Assembly (NCBI RefSeq): GCF_900111765.1
Contig: NZ_FOIB01000006.1
Span: forward strand, 62,001-126,000
Source of the DNA: Myxococcus fulvus
Lineage (GTDB): Bacteria > Myxococcota > Myxococcia > Myxococcales > Myxococcaceae
Direction of reading: 5' to 3'
DNA length: 64,000 nt
The position numbers were made by a program, and so were the translations under genes. The first letter of the stretch is position 1. Every line of letters starts with the position of its first letter. This document shows positions 37,393 to 46,722 of this stretch, one piece after another. Under the pieces are notes generated by a model. That model was not told the origin of the DNA. It saw only the letters and a program-made list of their open reading frames with translations, and did not search any database.

Positions 37393-40300
37393 TGGCTCAG
37401 GAGATTGGCGTGTTGTTGCCCGTGCGTCTGGAGACGCGCTTCATTCCTCCGAAGAACGGGAGCGGCTGGTTGCTGCGAGTGCTCGTCTCGCCCGACGAGG
37501 TCTCCATCGACCGGCATGACCCCATCCCCGCGGACTCCGAGCTCGACAGCTTGGAGTTGATGTGGAACCGCGCGAAGGGGGACCTCGACTCGGAAGAGGG
37601 TAAGTCCGCGTGGCGCATGTTCGCGGAGCGGGTGGGTGGTGCTCGCGCGGCGTGGCTCGCGCGCTCCTTCCCCCAGTTGCCGCCGGGGCCGGACGGTGTC
37701 ATCCACGTCGCTCGCCCCGCGACGACTCGCACCGAGCCGCGCATGAGCCGCATCGCGGGCTTCCCGCCGCGCTTGGAGCTGTGGGCCGCGCGAGGCTCCG
37801 CGGCGCCCGCGCTGCTGGCGACGTCCACGGTGGATGCGTCACTGCTGCGGCTCGACTTCGGCAATCCGAATGCCCCTGCCTCCGCGCGCTGGTGGAGCGA
37901 CTGGAGCACGGCGGTGAGCGCGGGCCTGGGGTTCGAGGTGGACCTGGGGCTCGCGGTGCCGAACGACGTGCGCGTGCTGTACGTGGTGGGGCTGGGGAGC
38001 GAGGACCCCATCAACGTCTTCGGCGCGCACCGGGACAGCGGCGCGCTGGCGGTCATCGAGCCTGGGACGCCGACGAACTCGGTGGATGGTGCTCCGGCGG
38101 CGAGCCTCGCGCGGGAGCCCGAGACCTGGCGCGCCATCGCGCGAGCACCGGACGTGGCGGGGGCGGGGAGTCAGTCTCTCAGCCATGCGCTGGTGGGACG
38201 CGGCAACGTGTTCGGCCAGCTGCCAGGAGACAGCTTCAACCATCGCGCGCCGGGCCAGTCGTTGCTCACCGCGCTGTGGCCCGCGCTCTGGGGGCACGGG
38301 CTCAAGGACGTGTGGAACCAGGGAGCGCAGGTGGTGGACGTGGGCCTGTGGGCCAGCCAGCACGTGGTGCCCGAGGGTCCGCTGCCGCCCATCCGCATCC
38401 ATGACCAGCCGTATGGCGTGCTGCCGACGACCTCGCTGCGGCGCTGGCAGGTGGCGCCTGGAGACCCGGCGCTGGAGGAGGAGCAGCGGCCTTCACTTGT
38501 CCAGGCGATGGGGCAGTGGGCCGCCGCCGCGGAGGGGCTGGGCACCGTGGCCGGCGCGGACACGGACAAGCTCTTGAAGCTGCTCGGACGCACGCCGACC
38601 TCCAATGGCTACGCGTATCGCAACTTCGTGTCGCTGGACCTGCTCTATCTCCTGTACTGGTCCTACGACGGCGGCGTGAGCTGGTCGGAGCTGGTGAAGT
38701 GGTGGGAGGAGGAGAGTCAGCAGCCACGCGCGTTCCAGGATCCTCCGGCACGGCGGTACGCGACGCTAGGCTGGCCTCAGGACCTGCGCATCCCGCTCGT
38801 GGCGCCCGAGGACGTGTCGCCGGAGACGACGCTGCGCGCGTACCTCCAGGCGAACTTCACGCTCTTCACGCCCGACGAGCTGCTGTCGCGGCCCATGCGC
38901 GTGCTCTTCGACAAGATGCAGCCCACGCCGTCGAAGACGTTGCCGGACAGCCTGCTGGTGCGCCTGTTGTGGCATGCGTTGGTGGTGTCGGCGGCGGAGG
39001 TCCGTCGTGCACGGCTGGGGCAGAGCGGCCCGTTCCTGGAGCCCGTCCAGGAGAACGCGAACACCCCCGCGCGGCTCGAGGCGATGGCCCGCTCCATGAC
39101 GAGCGATGACCTGACGGTGGGCGGCTCCGTCGTCGCGCTCTACCACCAGGTGCGCGAGATGGCCGCGCGACTGTTCTCCACGCCGGTGGGGACGCTGGAG
39201 CGCGTGCTGCGCGGCACTCTGGACTCCGCGGCCTTCCGACTGGACCCGTGGGTGACCGCGTATGCGTGGCGTCGGCTGAAGTCCGCGTCGGCCCAGACGC
39301 ACGCGTTCCACCTGGGTGTGTACGGATGGGTGGATGCCCCCGCGCCGGGCACGCCGGGACCGACGGAAGGCGGCTTGCTGCACGCGCCCTCGGAGGCGCA
39401 GGCGGTGACGGCCGTCGTCCTGCGGGACAAGGCGCTGAATGACGCGGAGCCCTCGCGCTGGAACATGAACCTGGACTCGAACGCCGTGCGCCTGGCGGAG
39501 CAGGTGGCCGAGCAGGTTCGCTTGGGCGCGCATATCCAGGAGGTGCTGGGCCGCGAGGTGGAGCGAGTCGCCGCGAGCAAGGCGAGTGTCGCCGCGCTGC
39601 GCATGCAGTTCCCCATCCGCGCCGCGCATGCGGGGCGCCGCGTCTGCAACGGCGAGGCGGTGCTCCAGGCGGACCCGTCGACGCTCCCGCTCACCGCGGC
39701 GCAGAAGGCGCAGTTGGTGCCGCTGCGTCAGGTGCTGGATGTCTATGGCGACCTGCTGGTGGCCGAGGCCGTGCACCATGTCGTCTCGGGGCGCGGAGAC
39801 ATCGCGGGTGCGGCGATGGACGCGGCGGCGGGTCTGACGGCGCCTCCGAACCTGGAGGTCATCCAGACGCGTCGCACCGGGCGCGCGGTGAACACCAACG
39901 TCGTCATGGCCCTGCCGGTGGCACAGGACCCGCAGCCCGCGTTCGACACGAGCCCGGGGCGTGTGGCCGAGCCGTCCGTCGCCGCATTCCTGGTGGCGCG
40001 CGTGGGCCCGGCGAACGCGGCCCCATGGCGCTGGCGCGTCGTGCTTCCGGACTCATCGCTCCAGGACATCTTCCTCGCGGACCTGGGGCTGCAGCCCATC
40101 GACGCGGTGCTGTTGTCCGAGGAGCAGCTCGCCGGGCTCGTGCTCGCCCATGCGCCGGAGGGCGCGACGCTGGAGACATCGGAAGTGGCGGAAGGGCTGC
40201 TCGCGATGCGGCGGGCGCGAGGGCTCATCAAGCTGTTCGGAGGCAGGCCGGCGTTGCCCGAGGACCTGGTGGACACGGGCGAGCGGCCCGAGGACACCCA

Positions 40301-41225
40301 GGTGCGGCAGGAGTTGCTCACCCGTTACGGTCGGCTGCGCGACGTGGGCGCGCTGCTCGTCGCCTCGCTGCAGGCCGCGGAGAGCGCGGGGGACACCCTG
40401 GCACGCAAGCTGGCGCTGAGGGACGCGGCGCGGTGGGGCATCACCCCCGTGCCGTTGGTCGAGGACACGTTGGAGGAGCAGGTGGGAAGGGCGCGCGCGG
40501 CGTTGGTGGAGCGACTGGCCCATGCACCGTCGATGGCGGACGCGGCACCGCTGTCCGCGGCCCAGCTCGCCACGGCCATCGCGGAGCTGGCCGCGCCCGA
40601 AGGTCAGCTCGTGGTGCTGAGCCGTCTTCCGCTCCAGGGCTCACCGACGACGCTCTCGCCCGCGCCGACGCTGGACGCCTCGTGGCTGTCGGTGGTCTCC
40701 GCCGTGCGGACGTCGCTGGCGCATCTGGAGGTGCATCAGCTCGACGCGCTGCTGGAGCCGGGCGCGGCGCCGCTGTCCGCATGGACCAATCGGCCCTCGG
40801 ACCCGTGGCAGAAGGACGTGCCTCCGGGGCCGGATGGACGCGCGCCGGACACGCGACTGGTCGCGCTCTACGGCCCCGCGGGCGTGCTGGACGTGACGCC
40901 ACAGAACCCCACGGGCATCGTGTCCGTGGGACTGCTCGACAGCTGGGGCGAGACGGTGCCGGATGTCGAGCAGGCCACCACGGCCGCGTTCGGCTTCAAC
41001 GCTCCGGCCTCCCGCGCGCCGCAGGCGGTGCTGCTCGCCGTGTCGCCGTTGCAGTCGGGCGCGCTCGACTCGACGACGTTGCTGGACATCGTCGCGGAGA
41101 CCCGCGAGCTGGCCCACGCGCGCATGGCGGCGCCCGCGGAGCTGCATGCCTTCGACTCGGCGCTGCCCCTGATGATGCTCCCGGCCTCCGGTGGAACGCT
41201 GGTGGAGCTGGACCCCGTCTCCTGA
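37392..41225 (+). CDS. very large uncharacterised protein, operon gene 4
   Basis: A 1277-residue protein without signal peptide or known catalytic motif. It opens with IGVLLPVRLETRFIPPKNG and LLRVLVSPDEVSIDRHDP, a signature I recall from unnamed proteins with the same kinds of neighbours. Further segments are WALWGHG-like Trp-rich stretches, RIHDQPYGVLPTTSL near residue 340, and long helical regions from 440 to 1060. The ATG at 37392, six bases after GGAGG and overlapping the previous TGA by one base, is preferred over the GTG at 37389. Function unknown; the size and lack of motifs favour a structural or assembly role. Confidence 0.8.
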   Translation: MAQEIGVLLPVRLETRFIPPKNGSGWLLRVLVSPDEVSIDRHDPIPADSELDSLELMWNRAKGDLDSEEGKSAWRMFAERVGGARAAWLARSFPQLPPGPDGVIHVARPATTRTEPRMSRIAGFPPRLELWAARGSAAPALLATSTVDASLLRLDFGNPNAPASARWWSDWSTAVSAGLGFEVDLGLAVPNDVRVLYVVGLGSEDPINVFGAHRDSGALAVIEPGTPTNSVDGAPAASLAREPETWRAIARAPDVAGAGSQSLSHALVGRGNVFGQLPGDSFNHRAPGQSLLTALWPALWGHGLKDVWNQGAQVVDVGLWASQHVVPEGPLPPIRIHDQPYGVLPTTSLRRWQVAPGDPALEEEQRPSLVQAMGQWAAAAEGLGTVAGADTDKLLKLLGRTPTSNGYAYRNFVSLDLLYLLYWSYDGGVSWSELVKWWEEESQQPRAFQDPPARRYATLGWPQDLRIPLVAPEDVSPETTLRAYLQANFTLFTPDELLSRPMRVLFDKMQPTPSKTLPDSLLVRLLWHALVVSAAEVRRARLGQSGPFLEPVQENANTPARLEAMARSMTSDDLTVGGSVVALYHQVREMAARLFSTPVGTLERVLRGTLDSAAFRLDPWVTAYAWRRLKSASAQTHAFHLGVYGWVDAPAPGTPGPTEGGLLHAPSEAQAVTAVVLRDKALNDAEPSRWNMNLDSNAVRLAEQVAEQVRLGAHIQEVLGREVERVAASKASVAALRMQFPIRAAHAGRRVCNGEAVLQADPSTLPLTAAQKAQLVPLRQVLDVYGDLLVAEAVHHVVSGRGDIAGAAMDAAAGLTAPPNLEVIQTRRTGRAVNTNVVMALPVAQDPQPAFDTSPGRVAEPSVAAFLVARVGPANAAPWRWRVVLPDSSLQDIFLADLGLQPIDAVLLSEEQLAGLVLAHAPEGATLETSEVAEGLLAMRRARGLIKLFGGRPALPEDLVDTGERPEDTQVRQELLTRYGRLRDVGALLVASLQAAESAGDTLARKLALRDAARWGITPVPLVEDTLEEQVGRARAALVERLAHAPSMADAAPLSAAQLATAIAELAAPEGQLVVLSRLPLQGSPTTLSPAPTLDASWLSVVSAVRTSLAHLEVHQLDALLEPGAAPLSAWTNRPSDPWQKDVPPGPDGRAPDTRLVALYGPAGVLDVTPQNPTGIVSVGLLDSWGETVPDVEQATTAAFGFNAPASRAPQAVLLAVSPLQSGALDSTTLLDIVAETRELAHARMAAPAELHAFDSALPLMMLPASGGTLVELDPVS

Positions 41226-41237
41226 GGAGTGCTGCCC

Positions 41238-42755
41238 ATGGCAACGCGCTACGAGATGTATCAACGCCTGGAGGTGAAGCAGCCGGGCGAGGACCTGAAC
41301 CGGGGCTTCCTGGCGGAGGTGTGCGACCCGCTGTGGTTCCTCGGACGGCAATGGCAGATGGGCGAGCACCAGGGCGAGGACGCGTCGTCCCCCGTCTCGG
41401 TGACGTACCGGGCCAGTCACCAACCGGTGGACCCGCTCGAGGGAAACCCCGAGCAGGACCCGCTGCTCATCCCACCCGAGGCCCTCATCGAGTCCGAGCC
41501 GGATGACTGGTGGACCCCGGGCCGCAGGCTGCGCATCGGCAAGGCCGCGTCCGTCTCGCTGCCGCCGGTGGCGAGCGCCGACCCGACGTTGCTGCTCGCG
41601 GACCTGCCCACGCCGTACGAGCGCTTCAACGGCAAGGGCTACGACGGACGGCGTCTGTACGCGCGGCGCGTCGAGCTGGGCCTGGACGCCGCGCACTTCT
41701 CGGAGGTGCCCGCGACAGTGCCGGTGGACCTGTGGGACCCGGCGGAGCTGTGCTACTCGGCGCGCCTCACCTGCGCGGGACGCGAGCTGTCCGTGCCCCG
41801 ACACGCGGGCGGGCATCTGGACTGGTACTCGGTGGAGAGCGAGAAGCCGCTGCCGCTGCCCGAGGAGCCGCTCGACGCCGTCACCGTCTTCCCCGGCCGC
41901 ATGCGCTACCCGGGCGCGCCGCATCCGCGCTGGTGGCAGATTGAAGAGGCCCGGGTCGACATCGGCGGCTTCCCGCCGGACCGCAGCCACTTCGCGACGA
42001 TGCTGCTCATCGACCTGGTCGTCTCACACAGCGATGACTGGTTCCTGTACCCCATCGTCACCCGCGCGGGCCACGCGGTGACGCTGCACGAAGTGGTGGT
42101 GAAGGACTCCTTCGGCGAGGAGTGGACCGTCACGCCGCCAGTGGACTGGTCGCTCTTCCGGGTGGCCGGACTGGCGGAGACCTCGCTGCTCGTGTTCCCC
42201 ACCGTCACCACGCCCCTGGAGGGTCCCAAGCTGGAGGACGTGGTGCTGGGCGTGGACGAGGACGCCAACCTGCTCTGGGCGGTGGAGCAGCGCGTGCATG
42301 GCCGCGACCTGCCCACGCCACCCAGGGACGCCTTCGAGCGGCGCGAGCCCGGAGACCCCGTGCTCTCCACCGAGCGCAAGCGCTACGAGTACCAGCCGAG
42401 CACGCCCGTGTATCCGCACTGGCACCCGTACACGGTGACGGAGGTGGAGGGACGGCGGCGCTTCGTCCAGGGACGACTGGCGGACCTGGCCGCTCAGCCG
42501 CCGGTGCTGATGCCCGAGCCCCAGGCGCGTGTGTTGTCGGACCCGCTCGCCCAGCCCTCGGAGCCCGCGCACCAGATCGAGCCCTCCACCGTGCCCACCC
42601 AGGGCCTGCGACTGGAGCGCCGCGCCCTGCTCGCGCGCGGCACGGATGGACGCCCGGTGTTGTGGACCCAGCGCCGCCGCCTGCCGCTCCTGTCTCCGCC
42701 CGCCTCGCACCTGCGCTTCGATGTCATGCAGGAGGCACTCACGGCGGTGTCCTGA
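41238..42755 (+). CDS. uncharacterised 'DPLWFLGRQWQ' protein, operon gene 5
   Basis: A 505-residue protein with no signal peptide. It begins MATRYEMYQRLEVKQPGEDL and has the striking block LAEVCDPLWFLGRQWQMGE followed by HQGEDASSPV, typical of an unnamed family that I recall beside the two preceding gene types. The rest is beta-rich with many Trp, Pro and Asp residues and ends LRFDVMQEAL. The ATG at 41238 has GAGGAG eight bases upstream; a GTG at 41229 is less likely. It starts 12 bases after gene 4 and is the last gene before a strong hairpin. Function unknown. Confidence 0.8.
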   Translation: MATRYEMYQRLEVKQPGEDLNRGFLAEVCDPLWFLGRQWQMGEHQGEDASSPVSVTYRASHQPVDPLEGNPEQDPLLIPPEALIESEPDDWWTPGRRLRIGKAASVSLPPVASADPTLLLADLPTPYERFNGKGYDGRRLYARRVELGLDAAHFSEVPATVPVDLWDPAELCYSARLTCAGRELSVPRHAGGHLDWYSVESEKPLPLPEEPLDAVTVFPGRMRYPGAPHPRWWQIEEARVDIGGFPPDRSHFATMLLIDLVVSHSDDWFLYPIVTRAGHAVTLHEVVVKDSFGEEWTVTPPVDWSLFRVAGLAETSLLVFPTVTTPLEGPKLEDVVLGVDEDANLLWAVEQRVHGRDLPTPPRDAFERREPGDPVLSTERKRYEYQPSTPVYPHWHPYTVTEVEGRRRFVQGRLADLAAQPPVLMPEPQARVLSDPLAQPSEPAHQIEPSTVPTQGLRLERRALLARGTDGRPVLWTQRRRLPLLSPPASHLRFDVMQEALTAVS

Positions 42756-42772
42756 GCCGGGAAAACCCGCTT

Positions 42773-42807
42773 CGTGGCGCCGGCCTGTAGGACGAGCGGG
42801 CGCCACG
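42773..42807 (+). terminator. hairpin terminator ending the five-gene operon
   Basis: CGTGGCGCC (42773-42781) and GGCGCCACG (42799-42807) form a perfect 9-bp stem with a 17-base loop, 17 bases past the stop of gene 5. It separates the operon from the GMC oxidoreductase gene. Confidence 0.6.
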
Positions 42808-42908
42808 GAGGCGGCGCACGCTCTCGTCAGTCGCTGGTCTCCGGGGTGTTTCGCATAGAGTGCCCCCGGCGAGCGCCGATGCCGGGGAATGCGAAGGACG
42901 GGAGACGC

Positions 42909-44510
42909 ATGGACTGCGACTGGCTCATCATCGGTTCGGGCTTCGGCGGCAGCGTCAGCGCGCTGCGGTTGACCGAGAAGGGCTACCGCGTGGTGATGCT
43001 GGAGAAGGGGCGGCGGCTGGCTGCCTCCGACTTCCCGAAGACGAACTGGAACCTGAAGCGCTGGATGTGGATGCCCCAGCTCGGCTGGCGGGGCCTGTTC
43101 CAGATGAGCTTCTTCCGCCACGTCACGGTGCTGTCCGGCGTGGGCGTGGGAGGCGGCTCGCTCGTCTACGCCAACACGCTCCCCATCCCGAAGGACGACT
43201 TCTTCCAGGCCTCCTCGTGGGGACACCTGGCCTCCTGGAAGGACGAACTGACGCCGCACTACTCCACCGCGCGCAGGATGCTCGGCGCCACCCCCAACCC
43301 GCGCGACACCGTGGCGGACCGGGTGCTGGAGCAGGTGGGGCAGGACCTGGGCCGCCCGGGCTTCGAGCCGTCCACCGTCGCCGTGTACTTCGGTGAGCCC
43401 GGCGTCACGGTGAAGGACCCGTACTTCGGCGGAGAGGGCCCCGAGCGCACCGGCTGCACGTCCTGCGGCGGCTGCATGCTCGGCTGTCGTCACGGCGCGA
43501 AGAACACGCTGGACCGCAACTACCTCTACCTCGCGGAGAAGCGCGGCCTGACGCTGCACGCGGACACGGAGGCCACGTGGGTGCGGCCCCTGCCGGACGG
43601 CGGCTACGAGGTGGAGGCGAAGAAGGGCGCGGGCCTCTTCGGACGACAGACGCTGCGCCTCACCGCGAAGAACGTCATCTTCGCTGGAGGTGTGCTGGGC
43701 TCGCTGTCGCTGCTGCTGCGGCTCAAGGAGCACAAGGACGGACTGCCCCGGCTGTCGGACCGGCTGGGCGACGGCGTGCGCACCAACTCCGAGGCGCTCA
43801 TCGGCATCGTGAGCGGGCGCCCGGAGCATGACTTGTCGAAGGGCATCGCCATCGGCTCCATCCTGCACACCGACGAACGCTCGCATCTGGAGCCCGTGCG
43901 CTTCTCGGAGGGCTCCGGCTTCTTCCGCCTGCTGATGGCGCCGCAGGTGCCCGGCAAGTCGATGCTGGGGCGCATGGCGCGGCTGGTGGGCCTGCTCGCG
44001 CGCCACCCGCTGCGCTTCCTCAAGGCGTGGTTCGTCCCGGACTTCGCCAAGCGGACCTTGATTCTGCTCTACATGCGCACGCTGGAGGGCCACCTGCGCA
44101 TGCGGCGCGGCCGGCTGCTGAAGAGCGGGCTGTCCACCGGCCTGCAGTCCGGTCCCGCGCCCACGTCCAACATGCCCGAGGCGTTCGACCTGGCGCGCCG
44201 CGTGGCGGACAAGCTGGACGGCTATCCGATGACGATGGTGAGCGAGACGGTGCTGGGCATCCCGACGACCGCGCACATCCTCGGCGGCTGCTGCATGGGA
44301 GACTCGGCGGCGACGGGCGTCATCGACCATCGCCACCGGCTCTTCGGCTACGAGGGACTGTACGTGGTGGACGGCTCGGCCATCTCCGCCAACCCGGGCG
44401 TCAATCCCTCGCTCACGATTACCGCGCTGGCCGAGCGCGCCATGACCTTCATTCCCCAGGCACGGACAGGGGAAGAGGAAGCGCCACGGCTCGCCCGGCT
44501 GCCGTCCTGA
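42909..44510 (+). CDS. GMC-type flavin oxidoreductase (cholesterol-oxidase-like) with Cys cluster
   Basis: A 533-residue FAD enzyme. GSGFGG at residues 9-14 binds FAD; GVGVGGGSLVYANT is the second flavin motif, and the C-terminus has HILGGCCMG and DGSAISANPGVNPSLTI as in GMC and cholesterol-oxidase-like enzymes. Residues 183-193 form CTSCGGCMLGC, a CxxCxxCxxxC set that could hold an iron-sulfur cluster. No signal peptide is seen; a hydrophobic stretch near 360-380 may contact membrane. It lies 153 bases past the preceding operon, beyond a hairpin, so it probably has its own promoter. The substrate is unknown; a sterol or alcohol is likely from the family. Confidence 0.85.
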   Translation: MDCDWLIIGSGFGGSVSALRLTEKGYRVVMLEKGRRLAASDFPKTNWNLKRWMWMPQLGWRGLFQMSFFRHVTVLSGVGVGGGSLVYANTLPIPKDDFFQASSWGHLASWKDELTPHYSTARRMLGATPNPRDTVADRVLEQVGQDLGRPGFEPSTVAVYFGEPGVTVKDPYFGGEGPERTGCTSCGGCMLGCRHGAKNTLDRNYLYLAEKRGLTLHADTEATWVRPLPDGGYEVEAKKGAGLFGRQTLRLTAKNVIFAGGVLGSLSLLLRLKEHKDGLPRLSDRLGDGVRTNSEALIGIVSGRPEHDLSKGIAIGSILHTDERSHLEPVRFSEGSGFFRLLMAPQVPGKSMLGRMARLVGLLARHPLRFLKAWFVPDFAKRTLILLYMRTLEGHLRMRRGRLLKSGLSTGLQSGPAPTSNMPEAFDLARRVADKLDGYPMTMVSETVLGIPTTAHILGGCCMGDSAATGVIDHRHRLFGYEGLYVVDGSAISANPGVNPSLTITALAERAMTFIPQARTGEEEAPRLARLPS

Positions 44511-44519
44511 GCGCGTGCG

Positions 44520-45035
44520 CTACAGGCGGACCTGCAGCTCATAGCGGCGGTTCTTCGCCTTCTTCGCCTCGGTGTTGTCCGGCTTCACCAGGGGACGGTC
44601 GGAGCCCAGGCCCACGGCGACGATTTCACCGCGGGGGATGCCCCGGGCGACCAGCTCCTTGACGATGACCTCCGCGCGCTGCTCGCTGAGCTTCTTGTTC
44701 TTCGCCGCGTCGCCCGTCGAGTCGGTGTGACCGGAGACCTCGAACTTGTAGCTCTTCACCCCGCCGGCGGTGAGCTGCTTCTTGGCGTCGATGAGGGCGT
44801 TGGTCAGCTTCTTGAGCTTGTCCTCGCAGCCGGCGGCCAGCTCCGCGGTGCCGGTCTTGAAGCTGCACTGGTTCTTCTGTCCCTCCTCGAGGAGCTTGCT
44901 GTTGACGCGCTTCTCGACGGTGGACTTGCCCGCGTCACCCGCGGCCTTCTTGAGGTTGTCGAAGGGGCTCTGCGCGGCGGCCACACCCGGGAGGGCCAAC
45001 AGCGACACGGCGATGCACAACGCCTTGAGCTTCAT
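44520..45035 (-). CDS. OmpA-family periplasmic protein
   Basis: A 171-residue exported protein: a signal peptide (MKLKALCIAVSLLALPGVAAAQ) followed by a short linker with one Cys pair and an OmpA-like domain. The peptidoglycan-binding motif is clear: EVSGHTDSTGDAAKNKKLSEQRA, then GSDRPLVKP and AKNRRYELQVRL. Being small and without a barrel, it should be soluble in the periplasm and bind peptidoglycan. It converges on the GMC gene with nine bases between and diverges from dgt. Confidence 0.9.
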   Translation of the reverse strand: MKLKALCIAVSLLALPGVAAAQSPFDNLKKAAGDAGKSTVEKRVNSKLLEEGQKNQCSFKTGTAELAAGCEDKLKKLTNALIDAKKQLTAGGVKSYKFEVSGHTDSTGDAAKNKKLSEQRAEVIVKELVARGIPRGEIVAVGLGSDRPLVKPDNTEAKKAKNRRYELQVRL

Positions 45036-45264
45036 ACGGTGAGACTCCTTGGGTTCCGCTGGAGGAGGGAACCGGGCGCAGGCTGCCCAGGGCGCGCGTC
45101 GTCGTCCAGCGTCCCGAGGCCCGACGAGCGACCCAGGCGCCGTCCGCTCGCCGGGTGGGACAACGGCGCCGTGCCCACCCGTCCCATGAAACTTGCCTCC
45201 GCGTATGGGCGGAGCAGCATGCTCCCATCGTCCTTCTCCCAGGGACGGCAGCGAGGCACGTTCA

Positions 45265-46704
45265 GTGGGCGGCAGCAGTCGGACGGAGCGGTGGCAGCGG
45301 TTCTTGTCGGGACACCGGGTGGGCTCGGAGCCGAAGCCCGTGGAGCCGCGGGTGGAGAAGGCGCCCGAGGCCGAGGTGTCGCAGGACGAGCGCACGCCGT
45401 ACGACGTGGACTACGACCGCATCGTCTTCTCCAGCGAGTTCCGTTGCCTGCACGACAAGACGCAGGTCTTCCCGCTGTCGACGAGCGACTACACGCGCAC
45501 GCGTTTGACCCACAGCATCGAGGCGTCGTGCGTGGGGCGCTCGCTGGGGCAGTTGGCGGGGTTGGGGTTGAAGGCGCAGGGGGTGAAGGTGGAGCCCTCG
45601 CACCTGGGCACCATCGTCGCGGCGGCGTGCCTGGCGCATGACATCGGCAATCCGCCCTTCGGTCATTCGGGGGAGGCGGCCATCCAGCACTGGGTATCGC
45701 AGCGGTTGGCGAAGCCGGGCGAGACGCTCGCGGGCAAGCCGAGTCCCTTCACGAAGGTGGAGGAGTGGAGGGATTTGGAGAGCTTCGAGGGCAACGCGCA
45801 GGGCTTCCGCATCCTCAACCGGCTCCAGTCGCGCGAGCGGCGAGGTGGGCTGCGCTACACCGCGGCGACGCTGGGGGCGATGAGCAAGTACCCGCGGCCG
45901 TCGGTGCTCCCGGGCGGGCGCGAGGCGAACAAGGCCCGCGTGTCGGAGAAGAAGTTCGGTTACTTCCAGGACGACCACGTGCTGGCGCTGGAGACCTACC
46001 GCGCCGCGGGCCTCCCCGAGCGCGAGGAGGGCGTCTTCTCCCGCCACCCGCTGGCCTTCCTGGTCGAGGCGGCGGACGACATCTGCTACGCGGTCATCGA
46101 CCTGGAGGACTCCGCGAAGCTGGGGCTGGTGCCGACGAAGGAGGCGTGTGAGCTGCTGGACGCGGTGCTCCCTCCCGAGAAGTCGACGCGTCCTCCTCCC
46201 GCGCACCTGGAGACGCGCCTGGCGCAGGCCCGCGCGCGGGTGATTGGCGTGCTCATCCAGGCGAGCAAGCATGTGTTCCTGGAGCACGTGGAGAAGATGG
46301 AGGAGGGCGAGTGGGAGAAGCCGCTCGTCTCCGTGCGGGACGACGTGCGCGCGCCGCTCGACGCCATCAAGAAGCTGACGCGTCGCAAGGGCTACGAGAG
46401 CGAGCGCGTGCTGCAGATCGAGAGCGCGGGCTTCAAGACGCTCGGCGGCCTGTTGGACATGTTCGCGCAGGCGGTGGTGACGGACACGCCCAACCGGGAG
46501 GAGAAGAAGCTGCGGCAGTTGCTGCCCCTGGAGCTGTTCCAGCGGCCGGACAAGCCGCTGACCAGTGAGGACATCGGTGACGCGCTCGCGCGGCTGTCCA
46601 TGTACCAGCGGCTCCTGTGCGTCACGGACTACATCTCCGGGATGACGGACGGCTTCGCGGTGGCGCTGTACCAGCGGCTGTCCGGCATCAAGCTGCCGAC
46701 CTAG
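45265..46704 (+). CDS. dgt: deoxyguanosinetriphosphate triphosphohydrolase (dGTPase) family
   Basis: An HD-domain enzyme that hydrolyses dGTP (or other dNTPs) to nucleoside and tripolyphosphate. Metal-binding residues are seen in RLTHSIEAS, CLAHDIGNPPFGHSGE and the later FLVEAADDICYAVIDLED. The core from RTERWQRFL to the end is about 479 residues. The start is uncertain: the GTG at 45265 has GAGG eight bases upstream and fits the family N-terminus, while an ATG at 45205 would add 20 unusual residues. The enzyme helps control dNTP pools. It diverges from the small OmpA gene. Confidence 0.88.
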   Translation: MGGSSRTERWQRFLSGHRVGSEPKPVEPRVEKAPEAEVSQDERTPYDVDYDRIVFSSEFRCLHDKTQVFPLSTSDYTRTRLTHSIEASCVGRSLGQLAGLGLKAQGVKVEPSHLGTIVAAACLAHDIGNPPFGHSGEAAIQHWVSQRLAKPGETLAGKPSPFTKVEEWRDLESFEGNAQGFRILNRLQSRERRGGLRYTAATLGAMSKYPRPSVLPGGREANKARVSEKKFGYFQDDHVLALETYRAAGLPEREEGVFSRHPLAFLVEAADDICYAVIDLEDSAKLGLVPTKEACELLDAVLPPEKSTRPPPAHLETRLAQARARVIGVLIQASKHVFLEHVEKMEEGEWEKPLVSVRDDVRAPLDAIKKLTRRKGYESERVLQIESAGFKTLGGLLDMFAQAVVTDTPNREEKKLRQLLPLELFQRPDKPLTSEDIGDALARLSMYQRLLCVTDYISGMTDGFAVALYQRLSGIKLPT

Positions 46705-46722
46705 TGGCGTGTCCGGTGTCGC

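Noticed and set aside
42024..44336. A 770-codon minus-strand open frame opposite the GMC oxidoreductase
   Set aside because: The plus strand shows complete FAD motifs; the minus frame shows none.
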